Shown in pieces: positions 1-9,395 of a DNA stretch of 55,104 bases; the stretch's first letter is position 1; each line of letters starts with the position of its first letter. The notes beneath the pieces were generated by a model that saw only the letters and a program-made list of their open reading frames with translations, was not told the DNA's origin and did not search any database. Made by a program: the position numbers and the translations under genes. Origin of the DNA: Alphaproteobacteria bacterium (GTDB taxonomy: Bacteria > Pseudomonadota > Alphaproteobacteria > RS24); the NCBI GenBank assembly GCA_022426245.1, contig JAKMDW010000068.1, forward strand, positions 1-55,104, written 5' to 3'.

Positions 1-661
1 CCTCGTCAAAAAACAGCTCTGACGTATCCGCCGCGTGTTGGCCCATTTTATCGAGATTGCGCCCGCGCGCAAAACCATCGCTTTCGGCTTCGACAATGAC
101 CAGCGAAATACCTTTGGCCCCTTGTTCCGGGTCGGTTTTGGCAACCACCAAAACGACATCGCAATGCTGGCCATTGGTGATGAATGTTTTGGAGCCATTG
201 ACGACATATTGATTGCCGTCTTTGAGCGCCGTTGTTTTGACCGATTGCAAGTCTGAACCGGTGCCCGGCTCGGTCATCGCAATGGCGCATACCATGTCGC
301 CGCTGGCCATTTTCGGCAGATATTTTTTCTTCTGCTCCTCCGTGCCATAGGCGAGGAAATAATGTGAGCAAATCAGCGAGTGCACGGACTGGCCCCAGCC
401 GCCAATGCCCAGCCGCGTTTGCTCTTCAGTCAAAATCGCTTCATGGCGGTAATCACCGCCGCCGCCGCCATATTCTTCCGGAATGGAGGTCAGCAGCAAA
501 CCCGCCTCACCGGCCTTGTTCCATGCCTCGCGGTCAACCATGCCCTGTTCGTGCCATTTATCAGCCAGCGGCACAAATTCAGCCTGCATAAATTTGCTGG
601 CCGCATCTTTAAAGATGGTCAGGTCTTCGCTCATCCAAGGCGATGTATAATTTCCAAGCAT
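1..661 (-). CDS. acyl-CoA dehydrogenase, N-terminal part (cut by left edge)
   Basis: Reading leftward from the ATG at 659-661, about 220 codons stay open to the window edge, so the C-terminus is missing. The protein begins MLGNYTSPWMSEDLTIFKDA. It carries the N-terminal helical domain and the start of the beta domain, including MTEPGTGSDL, the acyl-CoA dehydrogenase signature that contacts FAD and the acyl thioester. Members oxidise acyl-CoA to trans-2-enoyl-CoA and pass electrons to ETF. The catalytic glutamate lies in the unseen C-terminal half, so chain-length preference cannot be judged. The start is preceded by GGGAGATAAC, a fair Shine-Dalgarno. The next gene upstream is another flavoprotein of the same fold, but 235 nt of repeat-bearing DNA separate them. 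Family is certain, substrate unknown. Confidence 0.93.
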   Translation of the reverse strand, partial: MLGNYTSPWMSEDLTIFKDAASKFMQAEFVPLADKWHEQGMVDREAWNKAGEAGLLLTSIPEEYGGGGGDYRHEAILTEEQTRLGIGGWGQSVHSLICSHYFLAYGTEEQKKKYLPKMASGDMVCAIAMTEPGTGSDLQSVKTTALKDGNQYVVNGSKTFITNGQHCDVVLVVAKTDPEQGAKGISLVIVEAESDGFARGRNLDKMGQHAADTSELFFDE

Positions 662-756
662 TGTTATCTCCCAAACACTGTATCGCGCCAGCTTAGGGAG
701 GCCGACCCGACTGTGCAAGCCCGGCCACGCCGCGTGCTTGGTGCTGAGGCCATCCG

Positions 757-831
757 CCTGACAATTCGCCCGACAAATCCACCTGACAATTCGCCCGACA
801 AATCAACCTGACAATTCGGCCGACAATCCGC
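757..831. repeat. 3 x 25-nt tandem repeat, intergenic
   Basis: Three consecutive 25-nt copies start at 757, 782 and 807. Copies 1 and 2 differ only near their ends and copy 3 is more diverged. Each unit is itself an approximate doubling of a GACAATTCG / GACAAATC half-unit. It lies between two leftward flavoprotein genes. There is no spacer structure and no coding context. Confidence 0.9.
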
Positions 832-856
832 GTTGGCTGGCGCGCGCGCCTATCGC

Positions 857-892
857 TCTGATGGCTCTGACGTCTCTGATGGTTCTGGCGCT
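857..892. repeat. 4 x 9-nt tandem repeat next to a stop codon
   Basis: Four 9-nt copies of the form TCTGATGGC, TCTGACGTC, TCTGATGGT, TCTGGCGCT lie immediately beyond the stop of the flavoprotein gene ending at 897. Copies diverge toward the gene. It is one of several unrelated repeats at gene ends in this window. Confidence 0.8.
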
Positions 893-896
893 TCGC

Positions 897-2057
897 CTAT
901 AATTGCATGCCCGGATGATACCCGCCGAGCAGCACCCGACCGGTCATTTCATAGGTCGTCGGGTTGGTTATCATATGTTGGGTCATGGTCTGCGCATCGC
1001 GCAAGCGACGCTGTATGGTGCTGTCTTTATAAACCGATGTGCCGCCGGCAATATCGTGCACACCCCGCACAACCCCGGCGCAACTTCTCACCGCATGGGT
1101 CGCGGCAAGGCGCAGATCGGCTTTTAAGGCGGGCGTTACCTCACCCGCTTGCGCGGCCTGCCAACTATCGCCAACGGCTTTTTCAAACAAGGCATGCGCG
1201 GCGCGCCAATCGGCCTCAGCCTGTGCCAATGATGATTGAACACCGCTACGCTCGGCCAATGCGCGGCCATGGCCTTGCGCTTTTTTGGCTGTTGCCAGCG
1301 CAACCACCTCATCTAAGGCGGCGCGCGCATTACCCAATGCCACGGCCGCAACCCCCGCCGCCAATAAAGCGAAATAAGGCATATGATAGAGCGCCCCATC
1401 GGCCCATGGTGTGTCGGTGGCAATCGAGTAGCTATGCGCAACCGGCACCCGCACCTTGTCCAGTTCAACATCACCCGAAGAGGTGCCGCACAGGCCCATT
1501 GTGTGCCAAGTGTCGTGAAAAATAACCTTGTCGCGCGGCACCATCAGCAAGCGAATTTTGTGACCCGATGGCTCATCATCTTCGCTATCCAGCGCCATGC
1601 ACCCCAAGCCGATATAATCGGCATTGGCCGAGCCGCTGGCCCAAGCCCAACGCCCCGAGGCGATATAATAATCACCCTCATCATCATGGCCGCGCACGGC
1701 GCGACCATTCGGCGCAAAAATGCCGCAGGTAATGCGCTCTTTGGCGGCAAATATATCAGCGCCGATGGCGGCCGGAATATAAGCCGCACCGAGTGCCGCG
1801 GTTGCGCCAATCATTGACACCCATGCGCTGGCAGCGTCGTGGCGGGCCAAATATTCAAGCCGCATCATCGCATCGGGCGGCGGCAATTCCTGCCCGCCCA
1901 GAGCTTTTGGCACAAACATATCAAAAAACCCGGCGGCAGCTAACGCCCGCGCCAATTCGCGCGGCAATTGGCGCGCCTGTTCTGTGGCGTCGCTCTGGGC
2001 TGCCGCACGCGCGCATACGGCTTCAATATCTGCGTTTATGACCGAATGCGCATTCAT
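897..2057 (-). CDS. acyl-CoA dehydrogenase-fold flavoprotein (HsaA/DszC-type hydroxylase group)
   Basis: This is a 386-residue protein starting MNAHSVINADIEAVCARAAA. The fold is that of acyl-CoA dehydrogenases, but the C-terminal part, with HDIAGGTSVYKDSTIQRRLRD near residues 340-360, is the 'type 2' domain found in reduced-flavin-dependent monooxygenases such as HsaA, DszC and HpaB-like hydroxylases. That suggests a two-component hydroxylase needing a separate flavin reductase, and none is nearby. The open frame extends upstream to 2126, but the ATG at 2055-2057 fits the family start and has GGGGA upstream. The MTEPGTGSDL signature of the neighbouring dehydrogenase is absent, which supports a different chemistry. 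The substrate cannot be inferred from context. Confidence 0.8.
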   Translation of the reverse strand: MNAHSVINADIEAVCARAAAQSDATEQARQLPRELARALAAAGFFDMFVPKALGGQELPPPDAMMRLEYLARHDAASAWVSMIGATAALGAAYIPAAIGADIFAAKERITCGIFAPNGRAVRGHDDEGDYYIASGRWAWASGSANADYIGLGCMALDSEDDEPSGHKIRLLMVPRDKVIFHDTWHTMGLCGTSSGDVELDKVRVPVAHSYSIATDTPWADGALYHMPYFALLAAGVAAVALGNARAALDEVVALATAKKAQGHGRALAERSGVQSSLAQAEADWRAAHALFEKAVGDSWQAAQAGEVTPALKADLRLAATHAVRSCAGVVRGVHDIAGGTSVYKDSTIQRRLRDAQTMTQHMITNPTTYEMTGRVLLGGYHPGMQL

Positions 2058-2119
2058 CGGAGCGTCCCCACCAGCATCAAAATTACTCTCAAGGATTACT
2101 GTGCGCCAATCACCCGGCG

Positions 2120-2168
2120 AAATCAATCCGCCAAATCAATCCGCCAAGTCAATCCGCCAAGTCGATCC
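2120..2168. repeat. 13-nt tandem repeat across the xth stop codon
   Basis: Nearly four copies of a 13-nt unit (AAATCAATCCGCC on the + strand) begin at 2120, 2133, 2146 and 2159. The xth stop (TCA on the + strand at 2149-2151) lies inside the third copy. Because 13 is not a multiple of three, the TGA in successive copies falls in all three reading frames. Confidence 0.92.
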
Positions 2169-2955
2169 AAAGCGGCGCATGATCTGACGGGCGCTCCCAG
2201 CCGCGCGCGGCGCGCAAAACGCCGTAAGCCGTCACCCCATCCGATAAATCAGGCGTGACCCAAATATGGTCCAAACGCCGCCCGCGATCGGACGCCGCCC
2301 AATCGCGCGCCCGATAACTCCACCAGCTATAAAGCTTCTCCTCAGGCGGCACAAAACGCCGCGCCACATCATCCCAATCAGCGGCGTTTTGAACTTTCGC
2401 CAATTCAGCAATCTCAATAGCGGTATGGCTGACCACATTTTTCAGCTGTTTTGACGACCATACATCATGCTCGCCCGGGGCAATATTAAGGTCACCCAAC
2501 ATGACTTGACCAGCCGCTTTTCCGGCCTTTTTTAGCCTCTTAAAGGTCTTTTGCATCTCGCTTAGAAAAGCCAGTTTATGGGCAAATTTCTCATTGATTT
2601 CCGGGTCCGGCTCATCGCCGCCGGCCGGCACGTAAAAATTATGCACGGTCACCGGTTTTCGGCCCGGCTTGACCGTCACCGCAATATGGCGGCCATCACC
2701 TTTTTGGCAATAATCGACAATATGACTGTCGATAATCTCATGCTTGGAAAGCGTTGCCACGCCGTGATAACCCTTAATGCCGTTTTTGGCGATATGGCTG
2801 AAACCCGCCTTTGCAAAGGCTTTTTCGGGAAACTGATCATTCGGGCATTTGGTTTCCTGCAAACAAATAATATCAGGGTCGAGCTTTTTCATCAGCTTCA
2901 GCACCAGCGGCTCCCGCAACCGCACAGAGTTAATATTCCACGACACAATCCGCAT
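2149..2955 (-). CDS. xth: exodeoxyribonuclease III (AP endonuclease)
   Basis: This 268-residue Mg2+-dependent enzyme cleaves DNA at abasic sites and removes 3' blocking groups in base-excision repair. Family motifs in order: the N-terminal MRIVSWNINSVR with the metal-site Asn, ICLQETK near residues 38-44 (metal-binding Glu), MLGDLNIAPGEHDVW mid-protein (catalytic Asp/Asn), and a C-terminal RRLDHIWV ... SDHAPLWIDL with the catalytic Asp-His pair. An open extension to 2976 adds MKKGREP, but the ATG ending at 2955 matches the family start. The last codons and the stop are built from a 13-nt tandem repeat. It is followed by the leftward flavoprotein gene. Confidence 0.96.
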   Translation of the reverse strand: MRIVSWNINSVRLREPLVLKLMKKLDPDIICLQETKCPNDQFPEKAFAKAGFSHIAKNGIKGYHGVATLSKHEIIDSHIVDYCQKGDGRHIAVTVKPGRKPVTVHNFYVPAGGDEPDPEINEKFAHKLAFLSEMQKTFKRLKKAGKAAGQVMLGDLNIAPGEHDVWSSKQLKNVVSHTAIEIAELAKVQNAADWDDVARRFVPPEEKLYSWWSYRARDWAASDRGRRLDHIWVTPDLSDGVTAYGVLRAARGWERPSDHAPLWIDLAD

Positions 2956-3004
2956 TGGCTCCCGCCCTTTCTTCAAAATCGACGGCTATGATGGGCCGAT
3001 AAAA

Positions 3005-3727
3005 TTAGAATAAATTCAGGCTGCGCCCGCTCAGTGCCAACGGCCAGCGACCCAGCTCAAACAGACGATAACGCAGCAAAAGCGGGTGCTCCAGCGCTTC
3101 TTCACCGGCCGCTTGATCGTCTTGTTCAGCCATTTCCAACGCCGCCGCCGCCAGCGCCAAAGCGCCGCCAAAGGCAGCTTGCTGCGCTGCGCCAACGGCC
3201 AAATCGCGAATCGCATCAGGCGGCTCATCGGCCATCATCAGCGCCTCATCAGCCATTTCGGCCAATGGCTCGGCCAAAGCGGCGGATAAATGCGCCAGCA
3301 TAACACTCAGACCTTCTTCTGAGACACCGTTCAGCACTCGGTCGGTCAGCGCAGCGCGCAATTGTTCTTCGGCCTCCCACGCCTCAGAGTTCAAATCGCC
3401 GCTTTCTGCCGCATCAAGCGCATCGTCCCAATTCATCACCGGCAAGGGCTCGGCATCAGGAAACCCCAAAGCGTCCAAATAAAGCCGCGCCAAATTCTCG
3501 GTCTCGCCATCGATCGGCTCCCCCAATTCGGCGAACCAACGCGCGCGCGCAGCGCGTTCGGTAAATTCGCGCACAGCAGAAAGAAGCGGTATCTCGGCCT
3601 CCAACGCAAGCAGGGTTTCGGGGCTGGCTGCCCAATCATTTTCATGACTATTTTCTTCATAGCCGTTTTCAGAGCCGTTTTCAGAGCCAACTTCAGCGTC
3701 TTGTGTCACCTGTGTCCTATGCATCAT
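3005..3727 (-). CDS. acidic Ala/Glu-rich protein of unknown function
   Basis: This is a 240-residue protein I do not recognise. It is strongly acidic and alanine-rich. The first ~30 residues are low complexity (AEVG-SENG-SENG-YEEN-SHEN), encoded by an in-frame 12-nt repeat at 3661-3696. The rest reads as soluble amphipathic helices (LAHLSAALAEPLAEMADEALM and similar) with no Cys cluster, signal peptide or membrane segment. Its position between lolA and xth and in the same orientation suggests co-transcription, which says little about its job. The start could be MMHRTQ at 3727 or a later codon past the repetitive part. The stop is 49 nt upstream of the xth start. Confidence 0.7.
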   Translation of the reverse strand: MMHRTQVTQDAEVGSENGSENGYEENSHENDWAASPETLLALEAEIPLLSAVREFTERAARARWFAELGEPIDGETENLARLYLDALGFPDAEPLPVMNWDDALDAAESGDLNSEAWEAEEQLRAALTDRVLNGVSEEGLSVMLAHLSAALAEPLAEMADEALMMADEPPDAIRDLAVGAAQQAAFGGALALAAAALEMAEQDDQAAGEEALEHPLLLRYRLFELGRWPLALSGRSLNLF

Positions 3728-3732
3728 AACGC

Positions 3733-4407
3733 CTAATAATCATCCTCTTCATTTTCGATAATATCGAAATAGCTACGCGGTAATGTTTCATGGGTGATGA
3801 TTTCAGACAGCCGCACCAATGTCACCAGATTTTGCACATCGGTCAATTGCCAAGCATAAAGGCGGTCGCCCTTTCGGGTGAAAAACAGCTCAGCCATGCC
3901 GGGCAGTTCATCACTCGGGTCATGCAGGGTGATGGAATAATTATCCTCGCGCAGCGTAAACTCATGCACCATCTCGGTGCTGATGCCGTCGCTTATGGCT
4001 TGGCGCAACACCGCCAAAGGGGTCAATGCGACGGGAAACCAATTCGGCTCAGCCCCCGCAACCTCTTGCACCGCGACAAACTTGCCCTTTACCGTCACAA
4101 TGCTCTCGCCGCCAACATCATAGGCAAAGCGCAAACGGTCGGGCCAATCAATGGCATAGGACCCCGCCGCATGAGCGCCATTGGGCAGTTTTTGTTGAAA
4201 CCGACCGCTTAAAGGCGGCATCGCTTGCAAGGCTTGGTTAATGCGCGTCATCCAAGCGCTGTCTGGCGCTGAAGAAGCAGAAGCCGTCGATATGGCCGTC
4301 AAGCTGAGTGCCATCACCAATAAAAGTCCCAATATGAACGCCGGCACAGGCGCAGCGATAGGCACAGGAGGCCAAGGCCGGGCGGTTTTACTATTGCTGT
4401 TATTCAT
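3733..4407 (-). CDS. lolA: LolA-type periplasmic lipoprotein carrier
   Basis: This 224-residue protein has an N-terminal hydrophobic segment (AFILGLLLVMALSLTAIS) followed by Ala/Ser-rich residues suited to signal peptidase I. The mature part, about residues 50-220, contains LSGRFQQ...NGAHAAGSYAIDWPDRLRFAY, the LolA/LolB-like half-barrel that shields acyl chains of lipoproteins between inner and outer membrane. Its alphaproteobacterial position directly downstream of ftsK is familiar. Start: the open frame runs back to 4509 inside ftsK, but the ATG at 4405-4407, 22 nt past the ftsK stop, gives a normal signal peptide. The C-terminal tail (IIENEEDDY) is unusually acidic. Confidence 0.9.
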   Translation of the reverse strand: MNNSNSKTARPWPPVPIAAPVPAFILGLLLVMALSLTAISTASASSAPDSAWMTRINQALQAMPPLSGRFQQKLPNGAHAAGSYAIDWPDRLRFAYDVGGESIVTVKGKFVAVQEVAGAEPNWFPVALTPLAVLRQAISDGISTEMVHEFTLREDNYSITLHDPSDELPGMAELFFTRKGDRLYAWQLTDVQNLVTLVRLSEIITHETLPRSYFDIIENEEDDY

Positions 4408-4429
4408 TCTTTCGGCCCACCTTTTGCGG

Positions 4430-6793
4430 CTAATGTTTTCCTGCCAAAATTTCTCGTTTGCCGGCATGATTGGGCGGCGAGATGACCCCTTGCTCTTCCA
4501 TTTGCTCAATCAGGCGCGCCGCACGGTTATAGCCGATGGAAAGCCGCCTTTGCACATAGCTCGTTGAGGCGCGGCCATCGCGGGTCACAATGGCCACCGC
4601 CTGGTCATACAGGCTGTCGCCGCTGGTCGCCTCCATATCGGGCATTTCCTCGGGCTCCTCGGTCACTTGCTCAATGTAATCGGGCGCGCCTTGTTTCTTC
4701 AAAAACGTCACCACTTTTTCAACCTCTTCGTCAGAGACAAACGGCCCGTGCACACGCTGCACACGGCCGCCGCCGCCCATATAAAGCATATCGCCCTGGC
4801 CCAATAATTGCTCGGCCCCCTGCTCACCCAACACTGTGCGGCTGTCAATTTTTGACGTCACTTGAAACGAGATACGGCTCGGGAAATTGGCTATAATCGT
4901 GCCGGTAATCACATAAACAGACGGGCGCTGTGTCGCCGTGATGAGATGCACACCGGCGGCGCGCGCCATTTGCGCCAGACGCTGCACAGCCGCCTCAATT
5001 TCTTTGCCGGCAACCATCATCAAATCGGCCATCTCATCAATAACCACAACGATAAAGGGCAGCACTTCGGTTTCAATAATCTCATCTTCATAAATCGCTT
5101 CGCCGCTTTCAGGATCAAAACCGGTCTGCACGCGCCGCGACAGGGTCTCGCCAGAGGCCGTGGCCTCGCGCATGCGTTCATTAAAGCCGTCAATATTCCG
5201 CACCCCAATCTTGGCCATTTTGCGGTAGCGGTTTTCCATTTCCTGCACCACCCATTTCAACGCAACCACGGCTTTCTTCGGTTCCGTCACCACCGGTGCC
5301 AGCAAATGCGGAATGCCGTCATAGACCGACAATTCCAGCATTTTCGGGTCGACCAAAATCAGCCGACATTGGTCGGGGGTCAAACGATACAGCAAAGATA
5401 ATATCATTGTGTTAATGCCGACTGATTTGCCCGAGCCGGTCGTGCCGGCAACCAAAAGGTGGGGCATTTTTGTCAGATCAGACATTACCGGCGCGCCGCC
5501 AATATCTTTGCCCAGCGCCATGGTGAGTTTTGATTTGCCGCTTTCAAAATCACTGGAGGATAAAAGCTCACGCAAGGACACCAATTCGCGGGTCTGGTTT
5601 GGCAGCTCAATACCGATGACATTCGAACCGGGCACCGGTGCCACCCGCGCCGAAACCGCGCTCATCGAACGGGCAATATCATCAGACAGACCGACAACGC
5701 GCGATGAGCGCACACCGGCCGCCGGTTCAAGTTCATATAGCGTAACAACGGGCCCCGGGCGCACTTGCCCGATTGAGCCTTTAACGCCGAAATCGGCCAG
5801 CACAGTTTCCAACATGCGCGCATTGGCCTCCAATGCATCCTTGCTGAGGTTCACCGCTTGGCGCGGCTTTTTATGCTCGGTCAGAAGCCGCAAAGGCGGC
5901 AATTCATAAGTTGACCGGTCAAAGGCTAGGCTTGGCTGGGCTTCGCGTGCCGCGCGGCGACCTTTTTTGGGTGCCGGTTTTTTATCCGCCACCTGCACTT
6001 CACCACGCGCCACATCAGGCTGTGTTGCTTCGGTTTCCGGCATATTCTGCACAGGCGCAATGTTTGCTTGGGCTGTGTCACGCGACCGCCATACCACCGG
6101 CAGGCGCGCCGCAAGGCTGCGTAATTGCGATGGGCTGAGCCATATCACCGCCGCCCTGAAACGCCGATAAGCGTCGGGCAGTCGGCGGGTCGTGCGCAGG
6201 CTTTGTCGGCCCATATGCCAGCCCAGCTGCGCCGTATTGCGCACCAAACCGCTGCCGAACAAAGCCGCCAACAAGGCCAATGCGCCCAAGCCATAAGCCA
6301 ATGCCAGCTCAATCCGGCGCGGCATATAAATCTCGAAGGTCGCCAAGCCCACTTCCAACCCATCGGCCAGCAATTCGCCCAATGCGCCGCCCGGAATCGG
6401 CGACAGCGGATCGACTTGGCGACCGCCCAAAGCCAAAGCCAGCGCCATAATAAGCGGCGCGGCCAGCGCCGCAATGAACCGCCAATTCGGCAGGTTGAGC
6501 GCATCGCCGGTCAATTGGCGGGCCGCGCGCGCGCCCAGAGGCAGCAGGATAAGCCAAATGGCGAGGCCGAAAAGTTGCAATACCATATCCGCCGCAATCG
6601 CCCCCGGGCGCCCCAGCCAATTATCAATATCGGCGCCGCTGGAGACATTCATACTGGCGTCTTGCGGCGCATAGCTGAGCACAGCCAATGCCAGCAGCAG
6701 GACCACTGACAGGCTGATGGCGGCGGATAGGCGCAACCATAAAAACCCGGCCGCGACACGCCCCCGCTTGGCGATATGGCGTAAACGGCTCAT
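4430..6793 (-). CDS. ftsK: FtsK/SpoIIIE DNA translocase
   Basis: This 787-residue septal DNA pump clears chromosome ends from the closing division plane and activates dif recombination. The N-terminus has about four membrane segments (residues ~15-40, 68-90, 105-122, 160-182), then a short linker rich in Pro, Lys and Ala (230-290). The motor has Walker A GTTGSGKS (450-457) and Walker [10 protein letters not shown] (582-590). A C-terminal winged-helix gamma domain (725-787) reads polar KOPS sites. In the conserved stretch after Walker B the sequence reads [11 protein letters not shown], whereas the family normally has D at the Y. The ATG overlaps the stop of the upstream aminotransferase by 4 nt, implying translational coupling. 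Confidence 0.97.
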   Translation of the reverse strand: MSRLRHIAKRGRVAAGFLWLRLSAAISLSVVLLLALAVLSYAPQDASMNVSSGADIDNWLGRPGAIAADMVLQLFGLAIWLILLPLGARAARQLTGDALNLPNWRFIAALAAPLIMALALALGGRQVDPLSPIPGGALGELLADGLEVGLATFEIYMPRRIELALAYGLGALALLAALFGSGLVRNTAQLGWHMGRQSLRTTRRLPDAYRRFRAAVIWLSPSQLRSLAARLPVVWRSRDTAQANIAPVQNMPETEATQPDVARGEVQVADKKPAPKKGRRAAREAQPSLAFDRSTYELPPLRLLTEHKKPRQAVNLSKDALEANARMLETVLADFGVKGSIGQVRPGPVVTLYELEPAAGVRSSRVVGLSDDIARSMSAVSARVAPVPGSNVIGIELPNQTRELVSLRELLSSSDFESGKSKLTMALGKDIGGAPVMSDLTKMPHLLVAGTTGSGKSVGINTMILSLLYRLTPDQCRLILVDPKMLELSVYDGIPHLLAPVVTEPKKAVVALKWVVQEMENRYRKMAKIGVRNIDGFNERMREATASGETLSRRVQTGFDPESGEAIYEDEIIETEVLPFIVVVIDEMADLMMVAGKEIEAAVQRLAQMARAAGVHLITATQRPSVYVITGTIIANFPSRISFQVTSKIDSRTVLGEQGAEQLLGQGDMLYMGGGGRVQRVHGPFVSDEEVEKVVTFLKKQGAPDYIEQVTEEPEEMPDMEATSGDSLYDQAVAIVTRDGRASTSYVQRRLSIGYNRAARLIEQMEEQGVISPPNHAGKREILAGKH

Positions 6794-7992
6794 CGCGCAC
6801 CGGCCTTTGATGCGGCGGTAAAATCATCGAGCGCCGTTTTCAACCGTGGCAGCGCATCTTGCGTTACCGCCATATCAGCGACCAAAGCAATGCGGATATA
6901 GGGCGTGGCATGCGGTGCCGCTGATGCCCCCAAATACCCCCCGGGCAATACACGCAACCCCTCTTGGCGCCAAAGATGGAGAGCCGCAGCCGCGCCATCA
7001 CCAACATTCAGCCATAGAAAAAACCCGGCTTGCGGGCGGAAAAAGTCAAAGCTTCCGGCCAGCAGGGTTTCGGCCAAATCGAATTTTTCGGCATAGCGTG
7101 CGCGATTATCTTCGACATGCGCATCATCGCCCCAAGCCAATGCAGCGGCAGCCTGTGCCGGCATTGGGCATTGCGGGCCGGCGATTTGGCGCAAGTCATG
7201 AAAAGCCTGCATCAGCCTTTCGCCGCCTGCCGCAAAACCGCTTCTGAGGCCGGGCAGATTTGAGCGCTTGGAAAGCGAATGAAAGGCAATCACCGGCGCG
7301 TCACCCTGACCGCTTTCCTCCATCACCTCAAGGATAGACGGCGGCGGCGTTTGCTGCGGGTCATAAATTTCCGCATAACACTCATCGACCAGCAATAAGA
7401 AATTATGCTGCACGGCCAGCCCCAGCGCTTTTTCCAGATAAGCCTTATTGGCCACCGCGCCTTGCGGATTGGACGGATTGCACAAATAAAGCGCGCGCAA
7501 TCGGGCCAGCATATCGGCATCAAGCGTGTCCAAATCGGGCAAGAAATTATTTTCCGGTGTCGCCGCAAGATAATGCGGGGCCGCGCCCGCCGCCACGGCG
7601 GCGCTGGCATAAATTTGGTAAAACGGGTCAGGCATGGCCATAATGCCATCGGGTTTAGGCGGCGCGATTTGCGCGGCCAGAAACAGCCCTTCGCGGGTTC
7701 CATTGAGCGGCAGGACTTGGTGCGGCTGGGCCACTGAGGCGGCAACGCCAAAGCGTCGCTTCAGCCAACCGCGCGCCGCCGCCTGCCAATCGGACGTGCC
7801 GGCAATTGGCGGGTAACGGCGATATTGTTCGATATTTTCGCTGACAGCAGAAAGTGCAAAAGAAGGCGGCGCGTGTTGCGGCTCGCCCAAGGCCAGAGAG
7901 ACCGGCTCACGCGGCGGCGTCACATCGTCCAGCAGCGCGCGAAGGCGGGTAAATGGCGAGGCGGGCAGGGTGTCAAAAGCCCGTTTTTGCAT
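6790..7992 (-). CDS. dapC: class I/II aminotransferase, likely succinyldiaminopimelate transaminase
   Basis: This 400-residue PLP enzyme has CNPSNPQG (171-178), the cofactor-stacking stretch VDECYAEIY (202-210), the Schiff-base lysine in [15 protein letters not shown] (K242) and a C-terminal substrate-carboxylate Arg in PYIRIAL. The [15 protein letters not shown] form is characteristic of DapC, which makes N-succinyl-LL-2,6-diaminopimelate for lysine and peptidoglycan; a general aspartate-type aminotransferase is the alternative. The ATG at 7990-7992 has a good GGAGA site 5-9 nt upstream and was chosen over the extension to 8049. Its stop overlaps the ftsK start (ATGA). A large hairpin sits 77-130 nt upstream. 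Confidence 0.82.
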   Translation of the reverse strand: MQKRAFDTLPASPFTRLRALLDDVTPPREPVSLALGEPQHAPPSFALSAVSENIEQYRRYPPIAGTSDWQAAARGWLKRRFGVAASVAQPHQVLPLNGTREGLFLAAQIAPPKPDGIMAMPDPFYQIYASAAVAAGAAPHYLAATPENNFLPDLDTLDADMLARLRALYLCNPSNPQGAVANKAYLEKALGLAVQHNFLLLVDECYAEIYDPQQTPPPSILEVMEESGQGDAPVIAFHSLSKRSNLPGLRSGFAAGGERLMQAFHDLRQIAGPQCPMPAQAAAALAWGDDAHVEDNRARYAEKFDLAETLLAGSFDFFRPQAGFFLWLNVGDGAAAALHLWRQEGLRVLPGGYLGASAAPHATPYIRIALVADMAVTQDALPRLKTALDDFTAASKAGAR

Positions 7993-8068
7993 TTTTGTCT
8001 CCAAACGAAAAACCCGCGCGCGGCGTATCAGCCTGCTCGGATTGTTCACGAATCAGCCTGCTTCACAT

Positions 8069-8122
8069 TAACCCAGCCACGCCGCTTATAGCAAAGGCTA
8101 AAGCGGCGTGACTTTTGGGTTA
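8069..8122. terminator. large inverted repeat between amt and dapC
   Basis: A nested hairpin has an outer stem TAACCCA (8069-8075) / TGGGTTA (8116-8122) and an inner stem CACGCCGCTT (8078-8087) / AAGCGGCGTG (8101-8110), continued by TAGC/GCTA around a 4-nt loop with one bulge. It lies past the leftward amt stop and in the leader of leftward dapC. No U-tract follows on the leftward strand, so it is either a Rho-dependent or processing-stabilising 3' end for amt, or a leader structure for dapC. Confidence 0.6.
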
Positions 8123-8148
8123 TGCGCGGCGCGGCTTGAGGAGGAGAC

Positions 8149-9366
8149 TTAACCGATACCGCTTTCGGGATTGGCGGCAATCTTGTGAATGGAAAGGTCA
8201 GCGCCTTGCTGCTCTTCTTCTTCGCTCAAACGAATGCCGAGGGTCTGTTTTAATGCGCCATATACAATGGCACCGGCAAACGCCGCAAAGCCACACCCGA
8301 CTATCGTGCCGATAATTTGCGACATCAGGCTGACGCCGCCCAAACCGCCAAGCGCCTCAAGGCCGAAAATGCCACAGGCAATGCCGCCCCACGCACCGGC
8401 CAGACCATGCAGCGGCCAAACACCCAGAACATCGTCGATTTGCAGCTTCTCTTGGCAGAAGACAAACATTTTGACAAACAACACACCGGCAATCGCGCCG
8501 GTGGCCAAGGCGCCGCCCGGATGCATGACATCAGAACCGGCGCATACGGCAACCAAACCGGCCAGCGCACCATTATGCACGAAGCCCGGATCGTTTTTGC
8601 CAACAAACAAGGCGGCCAGAATACCGCCGACCATGGCCATTAAGGAATTGACGGCGACGAGGCCGGACACGCCCTCCAACGATTGCGCGCTGACCACGTT
8701 AAAGCCGAACCAACCAATGCACAAAAGCCAGCTGCCCAGTGCCAGCCACGGAATTGAGCTTGGCGGAAAGGCCGAGCCCTTATCGCCATAGCGACCGAGG
8801 CGCGCGCCGAGCAGGATAACCGCAGAAAAAGCAATCCAACCGCCGACGCCATGCACGACAACCGAACCGGCAAAATCATGGAAGCTGGCCCCAAAGCTGG
8901 CTTCGAGCCAAGCTTGGAAGCCGTAATTGCCGTTCCAAATCATGCCTTCAAAAAACGGATAGACCAACGCCACAATGACGCCGGAGGCAATCAGCTGCGT
9001 GCCAAATTTGGCCCGCTCGGCAATGCCGCCCGAAATAATCGCCGGAATGGCGGCTGCGAAAGTCAGCAAGAAAAAGAATTTAATCAGCGACAGGCCTTGC
9101 GGGCCATAAGCCTCATCACCGCCATCACCGCTAATGGTCGCGGCGGAGGATAAGAAGTCCATGCCGTAAGCGACCGAATAACCGATGAAGAAATAAGCCA
9201 AACTTGACATGCCGAAATCCGCTAGGATTTTGACCATTGCGTTAACTTGGTTTTTCTTCCGCACCGTTCCGACTTCGAGAAAAGCAAAACCGGCATGCAT
9301 TGCGAACACCAGAATGGCGCCCATAAGAATAAAAAAGACGTCGCCGCCTATCGCGTTGGTTTCCAT
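8149..9366 (-). CDS. amt: ammonium transporter, Amt family
   Basis: This is a 405-residue polytopic inner-membrane channel for ammonium uptake. The recruitment Asp (D164 in FHDFAG) and the twin pore histidines (H172 in VVVHGVGG, H320 in PLHGLAG) are all present. The protein starts METNAIGGDVFF directly with the first membrane helix, so it lacks the cleaved signal sequence of E. coli AmtB. The C-terminal tail, which in the family contacts GlnK, ends LSIHKIAANPESGIG. No glnK gene adjoins it, unlike the usual glnK-amtB pair. The start has GGGGAG 6 nt upstream. A sigma-54 promoter lies just ahead, so expression is probably tied to nitrogen limitation through NtrC. Confidence 0.95.
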   Translation of the reverse strand: METNAIGGDVFFILMGAILVFAMHAGFAFLEVGTVRKKNQVNAMVKILADFGMSSLAYFFIGYSVAYGMDFLSSAATISGDGGDEAYGPQGLSLIKFFFLLTFAAAIPAIISGGIAERAKFGTQLIASGVIVALVYPFFEGMIWNGNYGFQAWLEASFGASFHDFAGSVVVHGVGGWIAFSAVILLGARLGRYGDKGSAFPPSSIPWLALGSWLLCIGWFGFNVVSAQSLEGVSGLVAVNSLMAMVGGILAALFVGKNDPGFVHNGALAGLVAVCAGSDVMHPGGALATGAIAGVLFVKMFVFCQEKLQIDDVLGVWPLHGLAGAWGGIACGIFGLEALGGLGGVSLMSQIIGTIVGCGFAAFAGAIVYGALKQTLGIRLSEEEEQQGADLSIHKIAANPESGIG

Positions 9367-9395
9367 GATAAACTCCCCTAGATATGCTAAAAGGA

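Noticed and set aside
757-831. Possible mini CRISPR array
   Set aside because: The 25-nt copies are directly adjacent with no spacers, and no cas gene is near.
833-1525. 230-codon rightward frame opposite the flavoprotein gene
   Set aside because: Antisense shadow with no motif; part of it is translated from the 9-nt repeat.
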